DNA from: Methylocaldum sp. 14B
GTDB taxonomy: Bacteria; Pseudomonadota; Gammaproteobacteria; Methylococcales; Methylococcaceae
Length of the DNA stretch: 64,000 bases
Direction: 5' to 3'
NCBI RefSeq assembly: GCF_002005105.1
Contig: NZ_MSCV01000013.1
Location: 1-64,000 of the forward strand
The notes beneath the pieces were generated by a model. It was not told the origin of the DNA. It saw only the letters and a list, made by a program, of their open reading frames with translations, and did not search any database. Both the position numbers and the translations under genes were made by a program. Positions 1 through 9,137 of this stretch are shown one piece after another (within the stretch, counting starts at the first letter, position 1; each line of letters opens with the position of its first letter).

Positions 1-1
1 A

Positions 2-220
2 TCCCTTTTGTACTTTGTCTGGCAGGCGATCGATAATCAGAGCGAGACTTTAGGGCGTTCCGACAACAAGTTTATGACCGTGTCACTAGTATTGAACCGA
101 AGGATCTGGGCCGATTTGATAGGCTCTTTGGAGTTGCGGCACATGCAGCAGGATTCGAATCGATCAGAAAATGAATTTGACGAGAATCGGGTAACGGCCA
201 GTTTGCTTATGAGGTTCTGA
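2..220 (+). CDS. C-terminal end of an outer-membrane beta-barrel protein (XrtA/PEP-CTERM-associated type), cut by the window edge
   Basis: The reading frame is open from the first bases and stops with TGA at 218-220, so only about the last 72 residues are visible. The fragment has alternating polar/hydrophobic strands (for example FMTVSLVLNRR and TASLLMRF) and ends in phenylalanine, the usual C-terminal signature recognised by the outer-membrane assembly machinery. In exosortase A loci a porin-like PEP-CTERM-associated barrel (TIGR03016 type) usually lies directly before the ExeA-like ATPase, and that ATPase starts only 7 bp downstream here. The assignment rests on this position and the barrel-like tail; the N-terminal part is not available. 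Confidence 0.6.
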   Translation, partial: SLLYFVWQAIDNQSETLGRSDNKFMTVSLVLNRRIWADLIGSLELRHMQQDSNRSENEFDENRVTASLLMRF

Positions 221-226
221 TTCTTC

Positions 227-1276
227 ATGTACGATGCCTTTTACAATCTGAAAAAAAAACCTTTCCAGCTCAATCCGGACCCCGAGTTTTTCTACAACAG
301 CGCGGTTCATAAACGGGCGTTGGCATATTTACGATATGGTTTAGCCCAGGGCGAAGGGTTTGTTGTCGTGACCGGAGAGCCCGGCACCGGGAAAACGATG
401 CTGGTAAAGGAGTTGTTCGGCGCGCTCCGGAACGAAAATATTGTTGCAGGCCTGATGGTGACGTCCCAGGTCGGTGCCGAGGATACTCTACGGATCATTG
501 CTGCCACGTTCGGCCTTTCTTACGATGGCGATGCGAAGGCGGTTCTCCTCAAGAATCTGGAAGAATTTTTCAAACTCAAGTCTCGCGAGGGAAAGCGAGT
601 CCTACTGGTCGTCGATGAAGCACAGAATCTTCCGGCCCAGTCTTTGGAAGAACTGCGCATGCTGCTCAATTTCGAATCGGAAGGACGATCGATCTTTCAG
701 GTTTTCCTGTTGGGACAGGATGAGCTGCGAGCCACATTGCAGGGAGGCAAAATGGAACAGGTACGGCAGCGAATAACGGCCATGTACCACTTGCGACCGT
801 TAGAGCTCGAAGAAACCAAAGAATATATCCTTCATCGATTGACTACGGCGGATTGGGCACACGATCCGGAATTTACGAAAGAGGCATTTGAGGAAATCTA
901 TCGCCATACCCAGGGGGTTCCACGAATAATCAATACTTTGTGCGACCGGCTTTTATTGTATGGATACTTGGAGGAACTCCATATGCTGGATTTGGATGCG
1001 GTTCGCTTGGTGATAAACGAGATGGAGCAGGATGCCGTGCGAGTCCAGCGTCCATCCTGTCAAGGAGCGACCAATATCGAGGCGCCGTTGTACCCGATCG
1101 ACTCGGGATACGTCCCGGCGGCTACCGGAAGCCTAGAGGAGAGGGTCGTTCAACTCGAACACCTGGTGTTCAGTTTGCGGAAAACCGTGCAAAAAGAACG
1201 GGCTTTGTTGCGAAAAGCCATTCTCTTGCAGCTCGATCTTGATGAAGTTTATCAGGAGCCGCTTGACGAAGTTTGA
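227..1276 (+). CDS. XrtA/PEP-CTERM system-associated AAA ATPase (ExeA/GspA-like)
   Basis: This 349-residue AAA ATPase resembles ExeA of type II secretion and the XrtA-associated ATPase family (TIGR03015). The N-terminus (MYDAFYNLKKKPFQLNPDP) is the classic ExeA opening. Walker A is GEPGTGKT at residues 50-57, and Walker B ends in DEAQ at 130-133. The C-terminal third has the winged-helix-type segment seen in ExeA-like proteins (GVPRIINTLCDR), followed by a charged, coiled-coil-like tail. No transmembrane segment is evident. Its place between an outer-membrane barrel gene and the deacetylase matches exosortase A loci, where it is thought to help export or assemble the polysaccharide. The exact role is not established. 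Confidence 0.9.
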   Translation: MYDAFYNLKKKPFQLNPDPEFFYNSAVHKRALAYLRYGLAQGEGFVVVTGEPGTGKTMLVKELFGALRNENIVAGLMVTSQVGAEDTLRIIAATFGLSYDGDAKAVLLKNLEEFFKLKSREGKRVLLVVDEAQNLPAQSLEELRMLLNFESEGRSIFQVFLLGQDELRATLQGGKMEQVRQRITAMYHLRPLELEETKEYILHRLTTADWAHDPEFTKEAFEEIYRHTQGVPRIINTLCDRLLLYGYLEELHMLDLDAVRLVINEMEQDAVRVQRPSCQGATNIEAPLYPIDSGYVPAATGSLEERVVQLEHLVFSLRKTVQKERALLRKAILLQLDLDEVYQEPLDEV

Positions 1277-1365
1277 AGTGCGAAAAACTAGCTTGAAGCT
1301 TCTCGCTGCGAATTAACAAAAACAATTATAAATTGCGCGCCGTTACTGCGCGTTAGGGGGTATTT

Positions 1366-2235
1366 TTGGCTAATCCGTCGGCCGCTGGCAATCCCATCGT
1401 CAATGCGATGACAGTGGATGTCGAAGATTATTTCCATGTATCGGCATTCGAACCCTATATTGGAAGGGATAAGTGGGACGATTTACCCTGCCGGGTGGAA
1501 AGAAATACCGACCGGATACTTCAGATCTTTGCCGAAGCGGGAGTGCAAGCCACTTTTTTCACGTTGGGGTGGGTGGCCGAGCGCTACCCGGCACTCATAA
1601 AACGAATAGTAAAAGCCGGCCATGAGCTGGCTTGTCACGGCTATAGCCATGTACGAGTGACTCAACAAACTCCTGATGAGTTTCGTGACGATGTTTTGCG
1701 GACCAAGCGTTTGCTCGAAGATCTCGGCGGAGTCCCGGTTCTGGGATATCGTGCGGCCAGCTATTCGATCGGTTCCAAAAACCTCTGGGCGCTAGAGGTT
1801 CTGGAAGAATCCGGATTCAGTTACAGCTCCAGCATCTATCCTGTAAAGCATGATTTGTACGGCATGCCGGAAGCGCCGCGCTTCTCGTTCAGGCCGTGCA
1901 GACCGGACGGGTTGCTGGAAATACCCGTAACTACGGTCGAATTAAGCAATAAGAAATTACCGTGCGGCGGTGGCGGCTATTTCCGTTTGCTGCCCTATCG
2001 GGTTTCTCGCTGGGCCATCGAGCGAGTGAATCGGAAAGACCGGCAATCATGCGTGTTTTATTTTCACCCTTGGGAAATCGATCCGGATCAGCCGAGGCAG
2101 CGAGGCATCAATCTGAAAACACGGTTTCGCCACTACCTGAATCTTTCTCGGACCGAATCGCGCTTGCGCCGTCTTTTACACGACTTTCGCTGGAACACGA
2201 TGGCTCATGTGTTTTTATCTCCATACCACAATTAA
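1366..2235 (+). CDS. Polysaccharide deacetylase, XrtA/PEP-CTERM locus subfamily
   Basis: A 289-residue NodB-type carbohydrate esterase that probably removes N- or O-acetyl groups from the exopolysaccharide. Motif 1 is the variant DVED (residues 18-21) where classic enzymes have TFDD. The metal-binding HGYSH is at 91-95, GYRAASYS forms motif 3, and FYFHPWEID near the C-terminus is the late histidine/tryptophan motif. This variant set is typical of the PEP-CTERM locus subfamily (TIGR03006). The chosen start is TTG at 1366, preceded by a strong AGGGGG ribosome site at about 1355; an in-frame ATG at 1408 would remove only 14 residues. FemAB follows after 18 bp. No signal peptide is obvious, so the enzyme may act on cytoplasmic precursors. 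Confidence 0.9.
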   Translation: MANPSAAGNPIVNAMTVDVEDYFHVSAFEPYIGRDKWDDLPCRVERNTDRILQIFAEAGVQATFFTLGWVAERYPALIKRIVKAGHELACHGYSHVRVTQQTPDEFRDDVLRTKRLLEDLGGVPVLGYRAASYSIGSKNLWALEVLEESGFSYSSSIYPVKHDLYGMPEAPRFSFRPCRPDGLLEIPVTTVELSNKKLPCGGGGYFRLLPYRVSRWAIERVNRKDRQSCVFYFHPWEIDPDQPRQRGINLKTRFRHYLNLSRTESRLRRLLHDFRWNTMAHVFLSPYHN

Positions 2236-2253
2236 CCCGGACCGAAATCTTGC

Positions 2254-3276
2254 ATGGAAATTAAGCGATTAGACGGCAGCCGCAAGTCTGACTGGGATGC
2301 ATTCGTAAATAATTGTACCGGGGCGAGTTTTTTTCATCTCGCCGGTTGGCAAGACGTCATCGAGCGCGCCTTTGGCCATGAAACCCACTATCTCTTTGCG
2401 GAAGAAGAGGGTCGCATCGTCGGGGTATTGCCGCTCGGCCATGTGAAAAGCTTTCTATTCGGTAACGCGCTGATATCGAACCCCTTTTGCGTGTATGGCG
2501 GCGCCGCGACCGAATCCGATGCAGCGCGTAAAGCGCTGGAGCAGGCAGCCTGCGATCTTGCACGGGAACTCGAGGTGGATTATCTGGAGCTTCGCAATCA
2601 AAAACCGCACGGTTCCGGGCGGCCGACCAAATCGCTCTATGTCACGTTCCGGAAAGCTCTGGATCCCGATCCCGAGAAGAATCTCGCGGCCGTTCCGCGT
2701 AAACAGCGCGCGATGATCCGAAAGGGCATTGCCGCCGGCTTAAGCAGCATCATCGATCCCGGTGTGGACCGGTTTTTCGGAGCCTACGCCGAGAGCGTCC
2801 GGAATCTCGGAACACCGGTATTTTCAAAACGCTATTTCGCAATCTTGAAGGACGTATTCGGCGATTCTTGCGAAATCCTCAGCATCGAGCATCAAGGGCG
2901 CGTTATCGCCAGCGTGATGAGTTTCTATTTTCGCGACGAGGTGCTCCCGTATTATGGCGGCGGAACCGAAGAAGCCAGGGATCTCAAGGGTAACGATTTC
3001 ATGTACTGGGAGGTCATGCGGCGGGCGACGGAAAAAGACGTGCGGGTATTCGACTACGGTAGAAGCAAAGAAGGTACCGGCTCGTACCGATTCAAGACGC
3101 ACTGGGGCTTCGAGCCCGAACCATTGGCTTACGAGTACGAGTTGGTGAAAGCGAAGGCGGTACCCGAGATAAATCCGCTCAATCCGAAATATCGATATTT
3201 CATCGCTGCATGGCAGCGTCTGCCTTTGCCGGTCAGCAATCTGGTGGGCCCCTGGATCTCCCGCAACCTCGGCTGA
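2254..3276 (+). CDS. FemAB-like N-acyltransferase, XrtA/PEP-CTERM system-associated
   Basis: A 340-residue protein of the GNAT-fold FemAB group that is found in exosortase A loci (TIGR03019). The N-terminal segment (WDAFVNNCTGASFFHLAGWQ) is the usual FemAB opening. The C-terminal half contains the DYGRSKEGTGSYRFKTHWGF stretch, typical of the second GNAT-like lobe (lysine/glycine-rich, ending in a tryptophan). FemA/FemB homologues transfer aminoacyl groups from aminoacyl-tRNA in cell-wall synthesis; here the acceptor is unknown and probably belongs to the exopolysaccharide. No membrane segment is visible. The reading frame stops 17 bp before the start of the following glycosyltransferase, consistent with an operon. 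Confidence 0.88.
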   Translation: MEIKRLDGSRKSDWDAFVNNCTGASFFHLAGWQDVIERAFGHETHYLFAEEEGRIVGVLPLGHVKSFLFGNALISNPFCVYGGAATESDAARKALEQAACDLARELEVDYLELRNQKPHGSGRPTKSLYVTFRKALDPDPEKNLAAVPRKQRAMIRKGIAAGLSSIIDPGVDRFFGAYAESVRNLGTPVFSKRYFAILKDVFGDSCEILSIEHQGRVIASVMSFYFRDEVLPYYGGGTEEARDLKGNDFMYWEVMRRATEKDVRVFDYGRSKEGTGSYRFKTHWGFEPEPLAYEYELVKAKAVPEINPLNPKYRYFIAAWQRLPLPVSNLVGPWISRNLG

Positions 3277-3293
3277 ACGTTACGGCACCGCCT

Positions 3294-4490
3294 ATGAAGG
3301 AGATTTTGCTCCTCGCCCACAGGATTCCCTACCCGCCGAATAAAGGGGACAAGATACGATCCTTTCACTTGCTCAAATATTTATCGGAGTCGTACCGCGT
3401 TCATCTCGGCGCGTTCGTGGACGATCCGAACGACTGGCGTTATGCATCCGATGTAAGAAATTTTTGCGGGGAAGCGTGTCTGCTTCCGCTGCACCCAGGA
3501 CGCGCCAAACTCAAGAGCCTCAAGGGATTAGCGGTCGGACTCCCTTTAACCGTGCCTTATTATTCCGACGCTCGCATGAGCGCTTGGGTAGCCGGTATTT
3601 TGAAGCAGCGCTCCATTCATGCCGTCTTGGTGTTTTCGTCGGCGATGGCCCAATATGTGGTAGAGCATGCGTCGGTGCCGCGGATCATCGATTTCGTCGA
3701 TGTCGATTCCGACAAATGGCGGCAATATGCAACCCAAAAAACCTGGCCGATGAATTGGGTTTACCGGCGGGAGGCGGCGTATTTGGCGCGCTATGACCGC
3801 AAGATCGCGAATTCGTTTAGCTGTTCTCTCTTCGTGTCGGAAAACGAGGCGAGCTTGTTCAAAGGCCTTGCTCCAGAAGTGAAAGAGCGGATTATGAGTA
3901 TCGAGAACGGTGTCGACACGGCTTATTTTTCGGATAAAGCAGATTACGCCAATCCTTACGCGCCCGGCGAGCATGTCATGGTATTCACCGGAGCTATGGA
4001 TTATTGGGCCAACATCGACGCGGTCACTTGGTTTGCGCGCGATATATTTCCGGAAATTCGCCGCCAGATGGATACGGCGCGCTTTTACATCGTTGGTGCG
4101 CGCCCGACCGAGGCGGTCCGGAACCTCGCTCGCATCGAGGGTGTTGCAGTAACCGGTGCGGTTGAGGATGTGCGGCCTTTCCTGAAGCATGCCCGTTGTG
4201 CGGTTACGCCCTTGAGAATCGCACGAGGAATTCAGAACAAAGTGCTGGAGGCCATGGCGATGGGGAAATCCATCGTCTCCACTGGGGCGGCGATCGAAGG
4301 CATCGAAATCCAAAAACCTCTGGATCTTCTCGTTGCGGAGACTCCCTGGGAGTGGGCGGACACCGTCTCGAAGGCGCTTTGCGCCGACTCGCTGCCGTTT
4401 AAGTCCGAGAGAAACCGGGAGTTCGTTGTGCAGCGATACGGCTGGGCGAACAGTCTTCGCCGTCTGGGGGCGGTGCTGGAAGCAATATGA
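3294..4490 (+). CDS. Glycosyltransferase (GT4-like), XrtA/PEP-CTERM family TIGR03087 type
   Basis: A 398-residue retaining glycosyltransferase of GT-B fold. I placed the start at ATG 3294 (MKEILLLAHRIPYPPNKGDK), because the PPNKGDKIRS segment is the family's N-terminal signature and longer versions would overlap the femAB gene by more than 60 bp. The C-terminal nucleotide-sugar half has FTGAMDYWANIDAV and a late EAMAMGKSIVST segment equivalent to the E-x7-E motif region of GT4 enzymes. The 4-bp ATGA overlap with exosortase A downstream indicates translational coupling. It is expected to add a sugar to the lipid-linked exopolysaccharide repeat in the cytoplasm; donor and acceptor are unknown. 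Confidence 0.9.
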   Translation: MKEILLLAHRIPYPPNKGDKIRSFHLLKYLSESYRVHLGAFVDDPNDWRYASDVRNFCGEACLLPLHPGRAKLKSLKGLAVGLPLTVPYYSDARMSAWVAGILKQRSIHAVLVFSSAMAQYVVEHASVPRIIDFVDVDSDKWRQYATQKTWPMNWVYRREAAYLARYDRKIANSFSCSLFVSENEASLFKGLAPEVKERIMSIENGVDTAYFSDKADYANPYAPGEHVMVFTGAMDYWANIDAVTWFARDIFPEIRRQMDTARFYIVGARPTEAVRNLARIEGVAVTGAVEDVRPFLKHARCAVTPLRIARGIQNKVLEAMAMGKSIVSTGAAIEGIEIQKPLDLLVAETPWEWADTVSKALCADSLPFKSERNREFVVQRYGWANSLRRLGAVLEAI

Positions 4491-6064
4491 AAATGAGTGT
4501 TGAAGCTTTGGCCGGCCCGCAACAAATCAATACGCCGGATTCGGCCGCCGAATGGCCCGCGGCATTATGGTTGACGAGCGTCGCCGTTCTGGCCTTGCTG
4601 GGAATTTATCATTCCACGTTCGCATCGATGGTCGCCATCTGGTGGCGTTCGGAGACTTTCGCGCATGGTTTCATCATCTTTCCGGTAAGCATCTGGCTTA
4701 TCTGGCGGGAGCGGTGCGAACTAGCCCGGATAATCCCGTACCCGGACTATCGGGCCTTGCCGCTTTTGATTTCTCTTGGATTCGCATGGCTTGCGGCGCG
4801 GCTCGTCGACGTCCTCGTGATTGAGCAATTGATGTTGATCGGCATGATTCCAGTGTTGATCTGGCTGCTTCTGGGCTGGACCGTGCTGACCAAATTGGCG
4901 TTTCCCCTTGGGTTCCTGCTATTCGCCGTACCGACCGGCGAGGCGCTTGTTCCGATTTTGATGGAGTTTACCGCCGACTTCACGGTTAAGATGCTCCAGA
5001 TCACCCGTATTCCGGTTTACCGGGAAGGGACTTTTTTCAGCATACCCAGCGGCGATTGGTCGGTCGTCGAAGCCTGCAGCGGCATACGCTACCTGATCGC
5101 CTCGATTACGCTCGGTTTCCTTTATGCCTATTTGAGCTACCGCTCAATGGTTCGCAGAATGGCATTCATCGTGCTGGCCCTATGTTTTCCGATAATTGCC
5201 AATGGATTGCGAGCTTACATGATCGTGATGATAGGCCATCTGAGCGGAATGAAGCTCGCGGTAGGCGTAGACCATGTGATCTATGGGTGGATATTTTTCG
5301 GTATCGTCATGCTATTGATGTTTTGGATCGGCTCGTTTTGGACCGAACCTCCGCAGAGGAGCGCCGAGTTGCCGTCTTTTACGACAAAAATTCCGGAGCG
5401 TCGTGCTAATGCCGTTCGCCTTGCAGCAACTGCCGGCATAGCTTTGGTCATTTCGGTATTCTGGCCGGCTCGAGCAGCCTACATCGATTCGCTGGCTGAT
5501 CACATAGCTGCATCCGTGAAGGTCGAGCTGCCACAGGCAGCCGGTTTTTGGCAAACTGCCGAGGCCTTCACGGAATGGGAGCCTTCCTACGTAGGGCCGA
5601 ATGCCAAAGCCAAGGCGTTTTATCGCAGTGGCGCCGACACAGTCGGCCTATACGTGATGTATTACCGCCATCAAAAACAAGGCGGCGAACTTATCAATTC
5701 GCAAAACGTTCTCGTTTCCCCCGAAGACCGGCAGGTCTGGAAGATGCCCGAAGAAAAGCCGATGAAAGCCCGGCTGAACGGTGCTCCCGGCACAGTCCTG
5801 CAAGGACGGCTTCATTCACCCACGCAGCGATTGCTGACCTGGCGCTGGAACCGGATATCGGGACGGTATACGACAAACGACTATATCGGGAAATTGCTCG
5901 AAGCCAAGGACAAGCTTTTGGGCGCTGTGAAGGACGGTGCGGCTGTGATCCTCGTTACACCGTATGAAGATGATGTCCGGACGGCTTCCGAGGTGTTGCA
6001 GCGTTTCGTCGATGAGATGTTGCCGTCGGTCGATCGTAATCTGAACGATGCGGCCCAATCGTAA
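4487..6064 (+). CDS. xrtA: Exosortase A fused to an EpsI domain
   Basis: A 525-residue membrane protein. Residues 1 to about 290 form the polytopic exosortase core, the cysteine transpeptidase that cleaves PEP-CTERM tails and hands the proteins to the cell surface. The catalytic cysteine is C197 in VVEACSGIRYL, with the conserved arginine R242 in NGLRAYM and histidine H263 in GVDHVIYGW. From about residue 310 the protein continues, after one more membrane helix, into a periplasmic EpsI domain (WKMPEEKPMKARLNG region). This fusion is common in XrtA proteins. The start overlaps the upstream glycosyltransferase stop in ATGA. No PEP-CTERM substrate gene was seen in this window, so substrates must lie elsewhere. 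Confidence 0.95.
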   Translation: MKMSVEALAGPQQINTPDSAAEWPAALWLTSVAVLALLGIYHSTFASMVAIWWRSETFAHGFIIFPVSIWLIWRERCELARIIPYPDYRALPLLISLGFAWLAARLVDVLVIEQLMLIGMIPVLIWLLLGWTVLTKLAFPLGFLLFAVPTGEALVPILMEFTADFTVKMLQITRIPVYREGTFFSIPSGDWSVVEACSGIRYLIASITLGFLYAYLSYRSMVRRMAFIVLALCFPIIANGLRAYMIVMIGHLSGMKLAVGVDHVIYGWIFFGIVMLLMFWIGSFWTEPPQRSAELPSFTTKIPERRANAVRLAATAGIALVISVFWPARAAYIDSLADHIAASVKVELPQAAGFWQTAEAFTEWEPSYVGPNAKAKAFYRSGADTVGLYVMYYRHQKQGGELINSQNVLVSPEDRQVWKMPEEKPMKARLNGAPGTVLQGRLHSPTQRLLTWRWNRISGRYTTNDYIGKLLEAKDKLLGAVKDGAAVILVTPYEDDVRTASEVLQRFVDEMLPSVDRNLNDAAQS

Positions 6065-6068
6065 CCCG

Positions 6069-7211
6069 ATGAAGTCGCCGCTGGTCGCGCATATCATCTA
6101 CCGCTTGGGTGTCGGCGGCTTGGAAAACGGCCTGGTGAATCTGATAAACCGGACACCGCCGGACCGTTACCGACACGCTGTTATCTGTCTTAAGGATGCG
6201 ACCGACTTCAGGCAGCGTGTTGCCGGAGACGTTCCAGTTTATGAGCTAAACCGGAGCGAGGGCCAGGATTTTAAGGTTTACGCGCGGGTTTACCGGTTGC
6301 TGTGCCAGCTCAGACCGGCCATCGTGCATACCCGCAACCTCGCGGCATTGGAGTGTCAAATGCCCGCCTGGTTCGCGGGCACTCCGGTGCGGGTACACGG
6401 CGAACACGGGTGGGATGTGTTCGATCCGGACGGAACGAACCGCAAGTATCAGTGGCTGCGACGATTCTTGAAGCCGCTTGTGCATCGTTACGTCCCATTA
6501 TCGTGCCATCTGGAATCTTATCTCCGGGAAAAGATCAGGGTTCCCGAAAAGAAGATGGCCCGTATCTGCAACGGTGTCGACACATCGGTATTTCATCCGG
6601 CGCCGGACGGCAAGCCTTCGATAGCGGATTGCCCATTTCAAAGCCGAGAGGGGCAAATACTGATCGGCACGGTGGGTCGCATGCACGGTGTCAAGGATCA
6701 GCTCACTCTGGTAAAAGCCTTCATAGGTTTGCTCGAATGGCGGCCCGAACTTCGTGCGAAACTGCGCTTGCTCCTCGTGGGGGATGGACCTTTGCGCGAA
6801 CAAGCACGGCAAATGCTGGAATCGGCAGCCTTGGAGCGTTTGGCCTGGCTGCCCGGTGAGCGTTCCGACATCGCCGACATCCTGCGCGGCTTGGATATCT
6901 TCGTACTCCCCTCCCGGGCAGAGGGCATATCGAACACGATCCTAGAGGCGATGGCTTCCGGCTTGCCGGTCATCGCTACCGAGGTCGGCGGTAACCCGGA
7001 ACTGGTCGTGAACGGCGTTACCGGAATGTTGGTGCCCAAGGAAGATCCCGGCGCGATGACAACCGCGTTAGAAACCTATCTGAACGATCCGGGGATGATC
7101 ACAGCTCACGGAACTGCGGGGCAAAAGCGCGTGGTCGAATCGTTCAGTTTGGACGGAATGGTCAGCCGTTATCTCGCCCTTTATGACGAATTATTGAATA
7201 CAAGGCATTGA
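6069..7211 (+). CDS. Glycosyltransferase (GT4), XrtA/PEP-CTERM family TIGR03088 type
   Basis: A 380-residue GT-B glycosyltransferase. I chose ATG 6069 (MKSPLVAHIIYRLGVGGLEN), which begins four bases after the exosortase stop; an ATG at 6048 would add seven residues and overlap it. GVGGLENGLVNLINR is the N-terminal glycine-rich acceptor loop of GT4 enzymes. IGTVGRMHGVKDQLTLVKAF begins the donor-binding domain, and SRAEGISNTILEAMASGLPV is the E-x7-E region that contacts the nucleotide sugar. It lies between exosortase A and the first amidotransferase, as in other XrtA loci. Its predicted role is addition of one sugar to the nascent exopolysaccharide repeat. Confidence 0.9.
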   Translation: MKSPLVAHIIYRLGVGGLENGLVNLINRTPPDRYRHAVICLKDATDFRQRVAGDVPVYELNRSEGQDFKVYARVYRLLCQLRPAIVHTRNLAALECQMPAWFAGTPVRVHGEHGWDVFDPDGTNRKYQWLRRFLKPLVHRYVPLSCHLESYLREKIRVPEKKMARICNGVDTSVFHPAPDGKPSIADCPFQSREGQILIGTVGRMHGVKDQLTLVKAFIGLLEWRPELRAKLRLLLVGDGPLREQARQMLESAALERLAWLPGERSDIADILRGLDIFVLPSRAEGISNTILEAMASGLPVIATEVGGNPELVVNGVTGMLVPKEDPGAMTTALETYLNDPGMITAHGTAGQKRVVESFSLDGMVSRYLALYDELLNTRH

Positions 7212-7223
7212 GGAACTAACAGT

Positions 7224-9116
7224 ATGTGTGGAATCGTTGGCATCTTCGACAGGTTCGGGCGGGAAGAGATCGACCGCGAACTGCTCGGACGCATGAACGA
7301 AAGCCAATACCATAGAGGTCCCGACGAAGGTGGCCTGCATACTGAGCCGGGACTCGGATTCGGTCACAGGCGACTTTCCATCATCGATCTTTCGAACGGG
7401 CAACAGCCGCTTTTCAATAAAGACAAAAGCGTTGTCGCCACTTATAACGGCGAAATCTATAACTTTCAGGATATACGCGCCGAGTTGGAGACCCTCGGTT
7501 ACCAATTCGAGACTCACTGCGATACGGAAGTCATCGTCTACGCCTGGGAGGCTTGGGGCGAGTCCTGCGTGGACCGGTTTCGCGGCATGTTCGCGTTCGC
7601 CATTTGGGACCGTCCGCGCGAGACGCTGTTCCTGGCTCGGGACCGGTTAGGCGTAAAACCGCTTTATTATGCCGATCTCCCCAACGGCAAATTTGTCTTC
7701 GGCTCGGAATTGAAAGCTTTGCTGTTCCATCCGGACGTGCCGCGGAAAATCGACCCCACCGCGGTAGAAGATTATTTCGCCTATGGCTATGTGCCCGACC
7801 CGAAAAGCATCTTTAGCGGCGTCCAGAAACTGGCTCCGGGCTTTCGTCTGACCCTCAAGCGCGGCGAGCCGAAGTGCCGGCCGGAATGCTACTGGGATGT
7901 ACCGTTCGTGCCGGACGGCAGCATGACCGAAGGACATGCGCGGGAAGAGCTTATCAACCGTTTGCAAGAAGCTGTCCGTATACGGCTGGTGGCCGACGTT
8001 CCTCTGGGAGCTTTTTTGTCCGGAGGGGTCGATTCGAGTGCCGTCGTGGCCATGATGGCGGGCTTATCCGCCGATCCGGTCAATACCTGCTCGATCTCTT
8101 TCGGCGATCCCGCGTTCAACGAGGCGCGGTATGCGGAGATGGTGGCGGAACGTTATCGCACACGTCATCGTGTGAAACAGGTCGATCCGGACGATTTCTC
8201 GTTGATCGACCGGCTTGCAGGGTTGTACGACGAGCCCTATGCCGACAGCTCGGCGCTGCCGACCTATCGCGTGTGCGAATTGGCGCGCCAGGAGGTTACG
8301 GTGGCGCTGTCGGGAGATGGGGGCGACGAAAATTTGGCCGGTTATCGCCGCTATCGCTGGCACACGTATGAGGAGAGAATTCGTTCGTTTTTGCCGCTAG
8401 GCGTTCGCCGTCCGCTGTTCGGGCTGCTCGGCCGGGTTTATCCCAAAGCCGATTGGGCGCCGAAAGTTTTTCGGGCCAAAACCACCTTCGAGTCCTTAGC
8501 CCGCGACTCGGTCGAAGGCTACTTCCATACGGTTTCGGTTCTGCCGGACAGCTTGCGTCAGGGGAAGATCTTCAGCGCCGGGTTCAAGCGCAGTCTTCAA
8601 GGCTATCAGGCTGTCGAAGTGCTCCGCCATCACGCCGAGTCGGCTCCGACTCGGCACCCGTTGTCGCTGGTGCAGTACTTGGACATGAAAACCTACCTGC
8701 CCGGGGACATCCTCACGAAAGTCGACCGAGCGAGCATGGCGCACGCCTTGGAAGTTCGCGTGCCGCTGCTGGACCACAAGCTCGTCGAATGGATTTCGGG
8801 ACTCCCACCCGATCTCAAGCTTAGAGGCAGGGAGGGAAAATATGTATTCAAGAAGTCGATGGAACCGCACTTGCCGGACGACATTCTTTACCGCCCAAAA
8901 ATGGGATTCGCCGTGCCATTGGCTGCTTGGTTCAGAGGGCCGCTCAGACAAAGGATCCGCGATGCCGTACTGGGATCGGCCATGGCGGAATCGGGCGTGT
9001 TCGAGATGGATTTTCTCAAGACTATGCTCGACCAGCACCAGTCGGGTTTGCGCGATTACAGCGCAGGCTTATGGTCGCTGTTGATGTACGAATCCTTCCT
9101 ACGCCGATACGCCTGA
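7224..9116 (+). CDS. Exosortase A system-associated amidotransferase 1 (asparagine-synthase-like)
   Basis: A 630-residue class II glutamine amidotransferase with an asparagine synthetase domain (TIGR03108 type). The N-terminal nucleophile cysteine is present at position 2 (MCGIVGIFDR), and the glutaminase loop (RGPDEGG, NGEIYN) is complete. The synthetase half carries the PP-loop ATP motif SGGVDSS and the later LSGDGGDE segment. In polysaccharide loci such enzymes are thought to convert a sugar or uronic acid carboxylate to an amide. GAGGAA about 11 bases before ATG 7224 gives a good ribosome site. A 12-bp gap follows the previous glycosyltransferase, so the gene is part of the same operon. 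Confidence 0.9.
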   Translation: MCGIVGIFDRFGREEIDRELLGRMNESQYHRGPDEGGLHTEPGLGFGHRRLSIIDLSNGQQPLFNKDKSVVATYNGEIYNFQDIRAELETLGYQFETHCDTEVIVYAWEAWGESCVDRFRGMFAFAIWDRPRETLFLARDRLGVKPLYYADLPNGKFVFGSELKALLFHPDVPRKIDPTAVEDYFAYGYVPDPKSIFSGVQKLAPGFRLTLKRGEPKCRPECYWDVPFVPDGSMTEGHAREELINRLQEAVRIRLVADVPLGAFLSGGVDSSAVVAMMAGLSADPVNTCSISFGDPAFNEARYAEMVAERYRTRHRVKQVDPDDFSLIDRLAGLYDEPYADSSALPTYRVCELARQEVTVALSGDGGDENLAGYRRYRWHTYEERIRSFLPLGVRRPLFGLLGRVYPKADWAPKVFRAKTTFESLARDSVEGYFHTVSVLPDSLRQGKIFSAGFKRSLQGYQAVEVLRHHAESAPTRHPLSLVQYLDMKTYLPGDILTKVDRASMAHALEVRVPLLDHKLVEWISGLPPDLKLRGREGKYVFKKSMEPHLPDDILYRPKMGFAVPLAAWFRGPLRQRIRDAVLGSAMAESGVFEMDFLKTMLDQHQSGLRDYSAGLWSLLMYESFLRRYA

Positions 9117-9137
9117 CCAAGTTAATAAAAGGCAGCC

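Noticed and set aside
3546-4313. 255-codon minus-strand frame opposite the first XrtA glycosyltransferase
   Set aside because: Entirely inside a well-supported gene; no domain; histidine/arginine-rich composition typical of an antisense shadow.
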